Made by a program: the position numbers and the translations under genes
Notes under the pieces: generated by a model
The model's input: the letters and a program-made list of their open reading frames with translations, nothing else
What the model was told of the DNA's origin: nothing
Database searches by the model: none
From: Flavobacteriaceae bacterium
GTDB lineage: Bacteria > Bacteroidota > Bacteroidia > Flavobacteriales > Flavobacteriaceae
DNA length: 64,000 nt
Direction: 5' to 3'
NCBI GenBank assembly: GCA_028284005.1
Contig: JANQSO010000007.1
Coordinates: 372,001 to 436,000, forward strand
Shown here: positions 7,345 to 17,036 of the stretch, in pieces
How positions within the stretch are numbered: the first letter of the stretch is position 1
Layout: the number at the start of each line of letters is the position of its first letter

Positions 7345-10300
7345 TTAATACTTCACAACTCTTTTTGTGATCGAACCATTTTCGGTATGTATTTTCACAA
7401 AATAAATAGCAGTTTCTAAAGCGGAAATATCCATCTGATAGCTTCCTTCTCCTTTAACTATAATCCGGTTCACTACTCTACCTCCAACATCATACATCTC
7501 AACACTTGTAATAGGAGTTTGTGGAGATACGATATTCAAGATATTTTTCGCAGGGTTTGGAAAAATCACTATTCTTTTCAGGTTATGATCATCGGCGCCT
7601 AAGACCACCTCTTCTTCAAACATCAAAGTAAATCTTTGATTGAAGGTTCCTTTGTCACTCTTAAATTCATAATCACCGTCACTTAAGTTATGGATCACGT
7701 TTTCCAGATTATCTACTAAGAATACAGTAGTGTTACTTATATTGATTCCCTCTATTTCAGCAATAGAAATTGTATAAAGAGTCTCCGCATCCACCTGACT
7801 GGCAAAACCCATAGAAATCTTCATGCTACTATCAAAAGCTTCCCTACTCTGAATCCCAAGTTGCTTTGTTTCATTTTCTGTCTGGGAGTACAATGAAATT
7901 GTTGTAGCTAACCGCTCAGCATCATATTTTGAATCCAATCCGGAAGTTGCTAATGGGTTAAAGGCAACCAAAGCATAACTACCAATACCGTAGTTCTCGT
8001 TTCGTACTTTCAACAATATTCTTTCAATATCTATAGAGTTTCTTAAAGTTGTGTTCCCTGTAGTTAAGCGCATACTATTTTTAAAGGTAACTGTAGAAGT
8101 AAGGTTTGATTTGATCTTTATTCCAAATCCTTGCCCGGTAGCAATAACCCCATTAGGAGTTGTTATCCCTCCTCCATCATTAGCTGCCGGTAAGGCACCT
8201 CCATCTATATACATGGAAATATCATCCATAGAAAAATTGATACTTCCGGCACCTGGGGTACCAGGGCTGGGAGGGGTTAAATGCTCCCAGAAATAGATCC
8301 TGTCTACCAAAGCATTATCACTTATGAATTGAGAGGCCGAGATCGCAGAAGCGTATGGATTGGCCAATGCATTGGGTGTACCATCCGGATTGGTCCCTGC
8401 TCCGTTATAAACAACCGTTCTCATTACATCCCCATTATTTAAGGTTCCTTGGGTGTAGGTCATATCGAAGGTCGTATTGGCAGGATCTGTATATCCGGAT
8501 TGCGGACGCACAATATATCCTTCTCCTACATTAATGGGCCCACTTGCAAAAGAGGTCCAGAAATCATTATTGTCATCTGCAAAATTAGTTCCTCCTGCCG
8601 GTACTCCCGGATGAGGTAAAAAACTTGCAGGAGTATGTTCCAATACCAAGAATGCACTATTGTATACACCCGTTCGGGTCTCAGCACTCATTGGGCTTCC
8701 CAGCACCATAAAGTCCCGAGTTTGTAAAACGGGAGTCGTTAGTTCTACATTGATGCTGGCACTTCCTCCTTTAGTTACTAATGCATTGGAATTAGTCTGC
8801 ACAACGCTTCCCTGATGTTCTACCACTAAGTTTCCGTTAACAGTAATGTTTCCATATATGTCTATAAAGCTATTGGCAGGAATGGTAAGCGTTGTCCCTA
8901 AATTAATTGTTAGGTCACAGGCAACAATGTCTCCGTCCGTATCAGTATTGTAAGGCCCTGCAATCACCACAGAATTTGTAATATCCGGCACTCCTGTTGG
9001 ACTCCATGAAGAACCGTTCCAGGTCTTAACACTTCCCGGACAGGACACGAATGCACCGGCCGGGCCAAATAAATAGGTTCCTTCCAGTCCTGTAAATGTT
9101 CCTGTTAAAGTAACATTAGAAGCAAAAGAACCGATCGTTAATGTAGATGTTTCATTTAGCGCTCCTCCCGTATACCTTCCGGAAGTTAAAACGTTTCTTG
9201 ATAAGCCTGTTGCTGCCTCCCATCCTGCAATTTCAGCTTCAGTGAAATAAAATGTAATACCTGTACTACCCGATCCGGTCACAAATGTTGGAGTAATATC
9301 AAATGTCTTATCCATCACTAAATTAGGAGAAGAGCTGCCATTATTAGATTGTGCTCCGGTCCCCGCCCTGGAAACTGAAACGTTTACACAACCAAAATCA
9401 TGTGTATTGCTATTGGTAATATCCAGCATTACATCTCCAGAAGCACTATCTGAAGTATACATAGTTCCTGTACCAGGCAGGTCGATCTGGTCATTTGTAG
9501 TTCCGGTATTTACTGCAGTTTGCACAGGGCTTTCAATAGTCACTGTAATGTCAAGAGCATCAAAAAACAGAAGTCCGTTATTTGCTGCGGAATTATAGTG
9601 CCTGATCACAAAATAACCTGTTTGCCCTGCCAGGGTTGTATTATTTACTATTCTTACATCCCCTACATTTGCAGTTGCATCACGTTCTTCAAGTATGGTT
9701 CCCGCGTCAATTGTTGCATATGATGAGATGTCTGTTGTCCATTGAAGCCTATAATGTTCTATATCATTATATCCGGCTATAGAAAAAGTAAATGCGGTAT
9801 TGGTGGCACCAGCCGGTATAGTCATTTGCGGACTGATAAGATAGTTATCGGCATTTGCCGAACCTGACCCTCCTAATACGGTAAGGTCCGTTTCCGATGC
9901 GGCAAACTGTCCTGAGAATCCTGTTAAACCTCCGGAGGTAAAAGAAATTGACTTCCATGCTTCTCCATCTCCATCTCTGTCCGCATTTAACCAACCGGTC
10001 CAATCTTCAAAATCTTCGGTCAATAAGGTAATATCTTGCGTACTTGCCGGAGCAACATCATCATCATTAATAGTGATCTTCAACGAATCTGCACTTGTAT
10101 TTGCCGTAGCATCTCCACCATTGGCATTGACTGTAAAGTCTATAATTATCGTCTCCGGGACTTCAGCAAAACCGTCATGATAAACACGTACTGTTATATT
10201 TTGGGGAGTTGTCTGACCTTGTAAAAAAGTGACAGAGCTTGTCAGTAGGTCAAAATCCACTCCATTAGTTGCAGTACCCCCAGCTACTGTAAAAGTAACG

Positions 10301-12072
10301 TCCGCATCCTGAGATGGAGCCATAGCAATATTAACAGGCATAACTACATCTGTGAAACTACAATCGGTTTGCTCTGTAGTAATTGCGGTAATGGAATCAT
10401 AAGATATCTCCGGGGAAGTAACTGAAATAATTCCTCCGGTCACTATCAAAGAAAAGTTCTGTGACCCTCCCGAAAGAGTTCCTTTATGTGTTACCGAAAG
10501 TGTATACTGGCCCGAAGCGCCACTAATATCAATTCTTTCATAAGGATCCACTATGTTATCACCCGTACCGTTTGTGGTAACTCCTGTAAGTCTCCAGGGT
10601 GTAAAAGAAGTTCCATTATCCAATCTAATATCTAAATCGTTTACCAATGCCGGAGTATTACTATTAGTTCCACTATTGATCGTTCCGGCCGGGTCTGTCC
10701 AGGAAATGGAAGCCATTAATGGGTTTACACCGTCTGCCTGGATAGTAACCTGGTAGGTTTGTCCCTGGGAAAGTGTCAATTCAGAAATTACAGCATTTGT
10801 TGGCGCGGCTGCAATTGTTTCGGCTGCTACTTTAGCATTTAGCAGACCCCATCCGGTTTGGGCATCGGGCCCAGCTGGAGACACATCATCTGCAGTGTGG
10901 AGTGCCAGGCCTTTAAGTGTTGCGGCTCTCATAAATGCCCCGTGAACATCAAAATAATAATCCTGAAGTAATAAAAGTGTTCCGGTTACATTAGGAGCAG
11001 ACATTGATGTTCCCGATATGGTTCCATACGCACTATCACTTCCATCAAAAGTAGAAGTTAGTAAAGTACCATTTCCCATAATGTCTGGTTTAATACGGTA
11101 ATCATCTGTTGGCCCTTCGCTACTACCAGAATTTCTTGTTACTGACACCAGATTTCCACTTCCGTCAATATTTGCATCCTGACCATTAGCAATTACAAGA
11201 TTATTCTTGGCGCAGGCATCTCCATTCAATTTATCATAAGATGACTGGCCGTCCAATGGATTCCCATTGGAAGTATTATCTGCTCCATCATTACCAGCCG
11301 ACTTAATCTGTAAATAGTAAGGTGCGTTATACATTAAATCATCCCATTCTCGTGCGTCGGAACCATATTGTCCAAACCATGAATTGGGAATTATTGTAGC
11401 ATCAAAACCATATGAGTGATTTGATAAAAGCATCCCGGATGAGGCAGCTGTAGTAGCTTCCGTCACATCATTATTCCAATCATATGTTAAAGCATCTGCT
11501 TTCCATGCCATTCCTTTGGCTGCTGCCGAAAACCCTGATGCTACTATGGTACCTGTAACGTGTTGTGCGTGAAAACTATTAGAATTAAGTGTTGTAACTC
11601 CATCATTGATAGTCACTCTATTGGTCCCTCCTGCGCCATCAAATTCCTGATGTGTAGGCCGTGTAGGCCCACCATCCCAAACATAAGCTGTTAAACCATC
11701 ACCATCTATTGTTAAACCAAGGCCTCCTCCGGTATTTAAGTAGTTAGCCCGTGTCGAGATTGCAGCATTTACATTATGTAATGTAAAATATATTGGAGAA
11801 CCGTCCGGGGCTATTTTCTGAAGCTCATCGAAAGAACCATCTTCGTTATATTTTTTTACTGGTATATTGTGGATCAACGCATAGGCAACAGCCGCTTCCT
11901 TTTCTGTTATTTGTTTTGCGCTATAACGATTGTACAATTCTGTCAATTTTATTTGATCATAGCTATCAACAATTGTCTGAATCTGTTCCGAATACTTAGT
12001 AGTACTTTCTTCTTTTTGGGCATTACCCATAAAAAAAGACAATAGAAACAAGGATAAAATAATTTTTTTCAT
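7345..12072 (-). CDS. Secreted subtilisin-like (S8) protease with T9SS type A sorting domain
   Basis: 1575 residues. Signal peptide 1-18. Peptidase S8 domain about 110-430 with Asp133 (YVWDGG), His168 (FHAQHVTGT), oxyanion Asn261 (SAGNDG) and nucleophile Ser356 (GTSMSAP). Then a beta-rich P-domain-like region (about 425-550), a Calx-beta-like module (about 555-670, SADSLKITINDDD), a jelly-roll 'cleaved adhesin'-like module beginning EDFEDWTGW (about 685-840), further beta repeats, and a C-terminal sorting domain (about 1490-1575, IVIFPNPAKNILNI ... ITKRVVKY). It should pass the inner membrane by Sec and the outer membrane by T9SS. It has its own promoter and terminator. Catalytic residues are intact; substrate unknown. 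Confidence 0.93.
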   Translation of the reverse strand: MKKIILSLFLLSFFMGNAQKEESTTKYSEQIQTIVDSYDQIKLTELYNRYSAKQITEKEAAVAYALIHNIPVKKYNEDGSFDELQKIAPDGSPIYFTLHNVNAAISTRANYLNTGGGLGLTIDGDGLTAYVWDGGPTRPTHQEFDGAGGTNRVTINDGVTTLNSNSFHAQHVTGTIVASGFSAAAKGMAWKADALTYDWNNDVTEATTAASSGMLLSNHSYGFDATIIPNSWFGQYGSDAREWDDLMYNAPYYLQIKSAGNDGADNTSNGNPLDGQSSYDKLNGDACAKNNLVIANGQDANIDGSGNLVSVTRNSGSSEGPTDDYRIKPDIMGNGTLLTSTFDGSDSAYGTISGTSMSAPNVTGTLLLLQDYYFDVHGAFMRAATLKGLALHTADDVSPAGPDAQTGWGLLNAKVAAETIAAAPTNAVISELTLSQGQTYQVTIQADGVNPLMASISWTDPAGTINSGTNSNTPALVNDLDIRLDNGTSFTPWRLTGVTTNGTGDNIVDPYERIDISGASGQYTLSVTHKGTLSGGSQNFSLIVTGGIISVTSPEISYDSITAITTEQTDCSFTDVVMPVNIAMAPSQDADVTFTVAGGTATNGVDFDLLTSSVTFLQGQTTPQNITVRVYHDGFAEVPETIIIDFTVNANGGDATANTSADSLKITINDDDVAPASTQDITLLTEDFEDWTGWLNADRDGDGEAWKSISFTSGGLTGFSGQFAASETDLTVLGGSGSANADNYLISPQMTIPAGATNTAFTFSIAGYNDIEHYRLQWTTDISSYATIDAGTILEERDATANVGDVRIVNNTTLAGQTGYFVIRHYNSAANNGLLFFDALDITVTIESPVQTAVNTGTTNDQIDLPGTGTMYTSDSASGDVMLDITNSNTHDFGCVNVSVSRAGTGAQSNNGSSSPNLVMDKTFDITPTFVTGSGSTGITFYFTEAEIAGWEAATGLSRNVLTSGRYTGGALNETSTLTIGSFASNVTLTGTFTGLEGTYLFGPAGAFVSCPGSVKTWNGSSWSPTGVPDITNSVVIAGPYNTDTDGDIVACDLTINLGTTLTIPANSFIDIYGNITVNGNLVVEHQGSVVQTNSNALVTKGGSASINVELTTPVLQTRDFMVLGSPMSAETRTGVYNSAFLVLEHTPASFLPHPGVPAGGTNFADDNNDFWTSFASGPINVGEGYIVRPQSGYTDPANTTFDMTYTQGTLNNGDVMRTVVYNGAGTNPDGTPNALANPYASAISASQFISDNALVDRIYFWEHLTPPSPGTPGAGSINFSMDDISMYIDGGALPAANDGGGITTPNGVIATGQGFGIKIKSNLTSTVTFKNSMRLTTGNTTLRNSIDIERILLKVRNENYGIGSYALVAFNPLATSGLDSKYDAERLATTISLYSQTENETKQLGIQSREAFDSSMKISMGFASQVDAETLYTISIAEIEGINISNTTVFLVDNLENVIHNLSDGDYEFKSDKGTFNQRFTLMFEEEVVLGADDHNLKRIVIFPNPAKNILNIVSPQTPITSVEMYDVGGRVVNRIIVKGEGSYQMDISALETAIYFVKIHTENGSITKRVVKY

Positions 12073-12128
12073 AAGATCAAAGAATGTCGCGGGGTTTACT
12101 ATTATATGATAAATACTATATAATTGAT

Positions 12129-12158
12129 CAAAAATAGCATTTTATCGGAAAAATACAA
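12129..12158 (-). promoter_or_regulatory. Full Bacteroidota-type promoter of the subtilase gene
   Basis: Read on the minus strand: TTG at 12158-12156, 19-bp spacer, TATTTTTG at 12136-12129. This matches TTG-N19-TAnnTTTG exactly and leaves a leader of about 50 nt before the ATG at 12072. Confidence 0.75.
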
Positions 12159-12228
12159 CATTTAATCGATAAAAACATTGATTTTACCGACCAAAGACAC
12201 TTAACTATCTATAAAAATACAGAATAAA

Positions 12229-12258
12229 AAAGCCGTTTCAAAGTATTGAAACGGCTTT
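12229..12258 (-). terminator. Terminator of the nqr operon
   Basis: A perfect 12-bp stem (12229-12240 with 12247-12258), 6-nt loop, then a T-run on the minus strand, 22 bp past the nqrF stop. Confidence 0.88.
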
Positions 12259-12279
12259 AAGAATTTTGTAATAAATAAA

Positions 12280-13587
12280 TTACCCTCCGAAATCGTCGAA
12301 ACGTATATTTTCATCAGGGATACCAAAGTCTTCACCCATTTTCTGAACCGCCTGATTCATTAACGGTGGCCCACAGAAATACAATTCTATATCTTCCGGT
12401 GCTTCATGATGATTTAAATAGTTGTCTATCACTACTTGGTGAATGAAACCTACAAAACCGTCCCCTTCATCATTGATATCTTTCTTCACCTTCCAGTTAT
12501 CTTCTTCCATAGGCTCGGAAAGTGCCATATAGAATTTAAAATTAGGGAAGTCTTTTTCCAAATTACGGAAATGATCTATGTAAAATAATTCTCTTTTAGA
12601 ACGCCCTCCATACCAATAGGTCACTTTACGTCCTGTTTTTAAGGTTCTGAATAAATGATACAAATGTGAACGCATAGGTGCCATTCCGGCTCCTCCTCCA
12701 ACATATAGCATCTCAGCTTCTGACGGGTTAATGAAAAACTCTCCGTAAGGTCCGGAAATGGTTACTTTATCTCCTTTTTTACAGTTGAAGATATACGAAG
12801 ATGCAATACCCGGATTTACACTCATCCATTGATTTTTTGCACGATCCCAAGGTGGAGTTGCCACACGGACATTCAACATAATCTCACGCCCTTCTGCAGG
12901 GTAAGAAGCCATAGAGTAGGCTCTTTCTACCGTTTCGGTATTCTTCATTACCAATGGCCAAAGTCCAAATTTGTCCCATTCGGCTTTAAACTTATCTGGT
13001 GTATCGTGCTCTTCGGGGTGTGCAGTGATATCCATGTCTTCAAACTTCACTTCACACGGCGGGATCTCTATTTGAATGTATCCTCCGGCCTTGTAATTCA
13101 TGTCCTCCGGAATTTCAACTACAAACTCTTTAATAAATGATGCCACATTATAGTTCCTTACCACAGTTGCCTCCCACTTTTTAATTCCGAAGACTTCTTC
13201 AGGAATATGAATATTCATATCCTGTTTTACTTTTACCTGGCACGATAATCGCGCTCCTTCTTTCAACTCTTTACGTGTAAAGTGTGGTGTTTCTGTAGGT
13301 AGGGCTTCTCCCCCTCCTTCCAATACATGGCATTCACACTGAATACATGTTCCGCCTCCACCACAAGCAGACGGCAGAAATATTTTTTGATTTCCTAAAG
13401 TTGAAAGCAATGTCCCTCCGGATTCAACCTCAATTACTTTTTCATCATTGATGGTGATCTTTACAGGTCCCGAAGGCGATAATTTTTGTTTCGTAAAAAG
13501 TAATAGCGCAACCAAAAGCAAGGTTAAAACCAAAAAGGCCACTACTGTTGCAATTATGACGCCAAGTGTGCTCGCTGCTAAAAACAT
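12280..13587 (-). CDS. nqrF: Na+-translocating NADH:quinone reductase subunit F
   Basis: 435 residues. NqrF is the NADH entry subunit of the Na+ pump. A single N-terminal membrane helix (about 5-31) is followed by a 2Fe-2S ferredoxin domain with Cys75, Cys81, Cys84 and Cys116 ([10 protein letters not shown] ... LSCQ). Then come an FAD-binding domain (RAYSMASYP) and an NADH-binding domain ([12 protein letters not shown], and [12 protein letters not shown] near the C-terminus). Electrons pass NADH to FAD to 2Fe-2S and on to the membrane subunits. It is the last gene of nqrABCDEF, one base after nqrE, and is followed by a strong terminator. All cofactor motifs are intact. Confidence 0.97.
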   Translation of the reverse strand: MFLAASTLGVIIATVVAFLVLTLLLVALLLFTKQKLSPSGPVKITINDEKVIEVESGGTLLSTLGNQKIFLPSACGGGGTCIQCECHVLEGGGEALPTETPHFTRKELKEGARLSCQVKVKQDMNIHIPEEVFGIKKWEATVVRNYNVASFIKEFVVEIPEDMNYKAGGYIQIEIPPCEVKFEDMDITAHPEEHDTPDKFKAEWDKFGLWPLVMKNTETVERAYSMASYPAEGREIMLNVRVATPPWDRAKNQWMSVNPGIASSYIFNCKKGDKVTISGPYGEFFINPSEAEMLYVGGGAGMAPMRSHLYHLFRTLKTGRKVTYWYGGRSKRELFYIDHFRNLEKDFPNFKFYMALSEPMEEDNWKVKKDINDEGDGFVGFIHQVVIDNYLNHHEAPEDIELYFCGPPLMNQAVQKMGEDFGIPDENIRFDDFGG

Positions 13588-13588
13588 A

Positions 13589-14326
13589 TTATTCTTGTGT
13601 TATTTCTGAAACTTCTACCGTTTCGTTTGATGCTATATTTTCTGTGTTACTTTCCGAAGAATTTTTTACATGAGCAGTTTTCACTTCAGAAACCTGAGCC
13701 TCTTCATCTCCTCCGGTTAGCATTCCACCAAAGCTCATGAACCCGATCGCCATTAAACCGGTAATAATAAAAGTGATCCCTAAGCCACGTAATGGTGGCG
13801 GAACATTACTATATCTAATTTTCTCGCGTATCGCAGCAATGGCAACGATTGCTAAAAACCATCCAATTCCGGAACTAAAACCGTAATTAAGCGCTAAAGT
13901 GAAGCTTTCTATGTCTCTGGATTGCATGAAGAGTGAACCTCCCAAAATAGCACAGTTTACAGCAATTAACGGAAGAAAGATTCCTAAGGAATTGTATAGT
14001 GCCGGTGAAAATTTCTCTACAATGATCTCTACCAATTGCACCATTGTTGCAATGGTAGCAATAAATAGAATAAAAGACAGGAAGCTAAGGTCATAATCCG
14101 CATAGCCTTCTCCTAACCATACCAATGCTCCTTCACGTAATATGTATTGGTCCAACAACCAGTTTAACGGTACAGTTACCGTTAATACAAAGATCACAGC
14201 AGCTCCTAAACCAACTGCAGTGCTTACTTTTTTGGATACAGCCAGGTAAGAACACATTCCAAGGAAATATGCAAATACCATGTTATCTACAAAAACCGAT
14301 TTAAAAAATAATTCTAAATGCTCCAT
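13589..14326 (-). CDS. nqrE: Na+-translocating NADH:quinone reductase subunit E
   Basis: 245 residues, longer than the usual ~200. The first ~205 residues form the six-helix NqrE fold, starting [20 protein letters not shown], with the conserved Cys regions ([28 protein letters not shown]) that bind an inter-subunit iron centre with NqrD. The last ~40 residues are a hydrophilic, Ser/Glu/Asn-rich tail after [16 protein letters not shown]. It is separated from nqrD by 92 bp holding a 14-bp tandem repeat, while other gaps in the operon are 1-4 bp. This suggests that translation of nqrE is not coupled to nqrD. Confidence 0.96.
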   Translation of the reverse strand: MEHLELFFKSVFVDNMVFAYFLGMCSYLAVSKKVSTAVGLGAAVIFVLTVTVPLNWLLDQYILREGALVWLGEGYADYDLSFLSFILFIATIATMVQLVEIIVEKFSPALYNSLGIFLPLIAVNCAILGGSLFMQSRDIESFTLALNYGFSSGIGWFLAIVAIAAIREKIRYSNVPPPLRGLGITFIITGLMAIGFMSFGGMLTGGDEEAQVSEVKTAHVKNSSESNTENIASNETVEVSEITQE

Positions 14327-14333
14327 AAATTTT

Positions 14334-14385
14334 TAGTATTCAGTATTTAGTATTCAGTATTTAGTATTCAGTATTTAGTATTCAG
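14334..14385. repeat. 14-bp tandem repeat between nqrD and nqrE
   Basis: The unit TAGTATTCAGTATT occurs 3.7 times in perfect tandem (14334-14347, 14348-14361, 14362-14375, 14376-14385). It ends 7 bp before the nqrE start codon on the coding strand and lies within the nqr transcript. The next 30 bases up to the nqrD stop contain no further copies. Confidence 0.97.
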
Positions 14386-14418
14386 TTACTTCCGTTAACC
14401 GAAAGCTGCCAACTGCTG

Positions 14419-15066
14419 TTAGTTTTCTTCAATTAAGTCTTTATTCTTACTACGTTGTACCCAGATAATCAATCCTACGACGATCAAAGCCATAGGAGGT
14501 AATACCATAAACCCGTTATTCTCGTAGCCAATTGCATATAAGCCGGATTTTTCAACAGGGTCCCCTAATACTTTAAAGCCAAATAAAGTTCCCGAACCTA
14601 ACAACTCTCTAAAGAATCCAACAATTATCAATATAATACCATATCCGGCTGCGTTTCCAATTCCATCTAAGAACGATCTCCAGGGGCCATTACCTAACGC
14701 AAAGGCTTCAAAACGTCCCATAATGATACAGTTTGTAATGATCAAACCAATGAATACCGAAAGTTCCTTACTTAATTCATAAGCAAAAGCTTTCAGTACC
14801 TGGTCCACAATGATAACCAAGGTCGCAACTACAATAAGTTGAACGATAATTCTAATCTTTGACGGGATGATATTTCGCATAAGAGAAATAACCACGTTCC
14901 CAACTCCCAGTACAAACACTACCGAAATGGCCATTACTATGGATGGCTTTAGTTGTGCGGTAATAGCCAGTGCTGAACAAATCCCTAATACCTGGATGGT
15001 AATTGGATTGTTATCTGCTAAAGGGTCTAATATTAATTTACTGTCTTTCTTTGATAATAGTCCCAT
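14419..15066 (-). CDS. nqrD: Na+-translocating NADH:quinone reductase subunit D
   Basis: 215 residues, typical length. Six membrane helices related to NqrE/RnfE. Characteristic segments are ADNNPITIQVLGICSALAIT (Cys30 region), LIITNCIIMGRFEAFALGNG with the second conserved Cys, and the GFFRELLGSGTLFG helix. It forms the membrane core with NqrE, sharing the iron centre and the Na+/electron path. It begins 3 bp after nqrC, consistent with coupling. The hydrophilic C-terminus ends QRSKNKDLIEEN. Confidence 0.97.
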   Translation of the reverse strand: MGLLSKKDSKLILDPLADNNPITIQVLGICSALAITAQLKPSIVMAISVVFVLGVGNVVISLMRNIIPSKIRIIVQLIVVATLVIIVDQVLKAFAYELSKELSVFIGLIITNCIIMGRFEAFALGNGPWRSFLDGIGNAAGYGIILIIVGFFRELLGSGTLFGFKVLGDPVEKSGLYAIGYENNGFMVLPPMALIVVGLIIWVQRSKNKDLIEEN

Positions 15067-15069
15067 AGC

Positions 15070-15819
15070 TTATTGGTTTAATTTTTTAAAGTAAGGCACG
15101 TACATTCTAATATCTTTTTTGAGCATTGCCGAAACACCATCACCCGTAATCGTGGCTCCGGCTAAAGCATCTACTTCATTATCGCTTGTGTCTGTATTTT
15201 TAGGATCGTTATTACCTTTAGCAACCCTAATACCTTCAAAATTATTTTCGTTTAAGAACTTTTCCCCGGCAAAGTCATCCATAAAATAGCGTTGCTTAAT
15301 TTCTGCTCCCAGACCAGGAGTCTCTCCTTTATGATCAAAGTAGACACCCTGAACCGTCATGGTCTTATCTACAGCAACAAAGCCCCAAATAGCATCCCAA
15401 AGCCCTTTACCTCTAACCGGGATGACATATACTTCTTTTCCATCTTTTTCTCCTATAAATAGTGGTAACCTCCTAATATAATTTGGGTCCTTTGCTTTGG
15501 TTGTTTCTTTTTTGAGATCGATCAAGAAAGCCTGATCATCTTCAGAAACTTTATCTCCTTCAATAACAATCTGCTTAGTGATGTATTTTTTGAACTCATC
15601 TTCAACTCTATCTGTAGGGATAAAGGTAACGTCATTGGGTCCTTCATTATCATTGATACCCATTGCATACAAAATATTCTGTTGTTTTTCGTATCGTTCA
15701 TTTGCCTTTATCAAAGGTTTCAATCCACTGGCAAATCCTGCCAATAGTGAACCTACAACTACAACCATAATGATGGCGAAGACGATAGTATAGCTATTTT
15801 TATCTGTGTTAATTGCCAT
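15070..15819 (-). CDS. nqrC: Na+-translocating NADH:quinone reductase subunit C
   Basis: 249 residues. One N-terminal membrane helix (about 10-32) and a periplasmic FMN-binding domain. The flavinylation site DALAGATITG (217-225) fits the ApbE target pattern Dxx[ST/A]GAT, with Thr223 as the expected phosphoester-linked residue. The conserved GLWDAIWGFVAVD and GETPGLGAEI segments are also present. The apbE gene needed for the modification is in the same window. Spacing to nqrB is 4 bp and to nqrD 3 bp. Confidence 0.97.
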   Translation of the reverse strand: MAINTDKNSYTIVFAIIMVVVVGSLLAGFASGLKPLIKANERYEKQQNILYAMGINDNEGPNDVTFIPTDRVEDEFKKYITKQIVIEGDKVSEDDQAFLIDLKKETTKAKDPNYIRRLPLFIGEKDGKEVYVIPVRGKGLWDAIWGFVAVDKTMTVQGVYFDHKGETPGLGAEIKQRYFMDDFAGEKFLNENNFEGIRVAKGNNDPKNTDTSDNEVDALAGATITGDGVSAMLKKDIRMYVPYFKKLNQ

Positions 15820-15823
15820 TGTA

Positions 15824-17032
15824 TTAAGCTGTTTTAACTTTTAGACGTTTCATTCTTCTTTTAATGTTCCCTTGCAGTACATAGTGATCTATGGTAGGTG
15901 CAAATACATTCATTAATAATATCGCAAGCATAACTCCTTCCGGGTATGCAGGGTTAAAGACTCTTATCAGAATGGATATAAACCCTATTAAAAATCCGTA
16001 GATCCATTTTCCCTTATTGGTCTGTGATGCTGTAACAGGATCTGTGGCCATGTATACAATTCCAAATGCCATACCTCCAATGAGAAGATGTTGCCAGAAC
16101 TCTGTATTCATTAAACTAAAGAACTTACTACTTTCAGAAATCCAACCGGCATCTGCAACACCGTTAAAAATAAGCCCCATTGATAATGCACCTATTACAG
16201 ATGAAAGCATAATGCGCCAGCTTCCAATTTTGGTAAATATTAAAAACAGCCCTCCTAGAAGGATCAATAAAGTTGATGTCTCTCCTATCGAGCCCGGTAT
16301 AAAACCGTAGAACATATCCATAACATCAAATCCGGCAGGGTTCCCCTGCGCAAGACTACCTAAAATAGTTTCTCCGGAAATCGCATCTGCCTGTCCGGTG
16401 GTTTCAACAGCTCCATGTACCCATACCTTATCACCACTCATCCAGGTTGGATATGCGAAGAATAAAAAGGCCCGAATTGTTAAAGCCGGGTTCAAGATGT
16501 TCATCCCGGTACCTCCAAATACTTCTTTTCCTATAACAACACCAAATATTACTGCAACGGTTAACATCCAAAGTGGAATGTCGATGGGTACGATCAAAGG
16601 CACTAACATCCCTGTTACCAAATAACCTTCTTCTACTTCATGACCTTTAATTACAGCAAATAAAAATTCTATCCCAAGTCCAACTCCATAAGAAATAAGT
16701 ACAATAGGTAACACTTTCCAGGCTCCTGTAGCAAAATTATCCCAACTCCAAAACTCCGGGCTAAAAAACCCAGCACTTACGGCCTGAATATCTCCCGCGC
16801 CCAAATGGTGCTGATAACCGGCATTGAATATCCCGAATATCAAACAAGGAACCAAAGCCATGATCACTGTATTCATCGTACGTTTTAGATCGTCCGCTGC
16901 CCGTACATGGCTACCGGAATGTGTCGTTTCATTTGGCAAGTATAAAAAGGTATGTATAGCGTTAAACGCAGGCGCCATCTTTTTACCTTTATATTTCTCC
17001 TTTAGCGTATGTAATTTTTGTTTCAATCCCAT
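15824..17032 (-). CDS. nqrB: Na+-translocating NADH:quinone reductase subunit B
   Basis: 402 residues, normal length. A large membrane subunit (about ten helices) carrying covalently bound FMN and riboflavin and providing part of the Na+ path and the ubiquinone/menaquinone site. Motifs: GMLVPLIVPIDIPLW (141-155), GGTGMNILNPALTIRAFLFF (173-192). The flavinylation segment reads DAISGETILG (216-225) with Thr222 as acceptor. The position before Thr is Glu where the common pattern has Ala (SGAT), a deviation worth noting. It lies 4 bp from both neighbours in the operon. Confidence 0.96.
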   Translation of the reverse strand: MGLKQKLHTLKEKYKGKKMAPAFNAIHTFLYLPNETTHSGSHVRAADDLKRTMNTVIMALVPCLIFGIFNAGYQHHLGAGDIQAVSAGFFSPEFWSWDNFATGAWKVLPIVLISYGVGLGIEFLFAVIKGHEVEEGYLVTGMLVPLIVPIDIPLWMLTVAVIFGVVIGKEVFGGTGMNILNPALTIRAFLFFAYPTWMSGDKVWVHGAVETTGQADAISGETILGSLAQGNPAGFDVMDMFYGFIPGSIGETSTLLILLGGLFLIFTKIGSWRIMLSSVIGALSMGLIFNGVADAGWISESSKFFSLMNTEFWQHLLIGGMAFGIVYMATDPVTASQTNKGKWIYGFLIGFISILIRVFNPAYPEGVMLAILLMNVFAPTIDHYVLQGNIKRRMKRLKVKTA

Positions 17033-17036
17033 AGCA

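Noticed and set aside
8051..10756. Opposite-strand open frames inside the subtilase gene
   Set aside because: They are short and mirror a long gene with intact S8 and T9SS domains; no promoter or family resemblance.
14334..14385. Tandem repeat as a CRISPR array
   Set aside because: Units are contiguous 14-mers with no spacers, and no cas genes are present.
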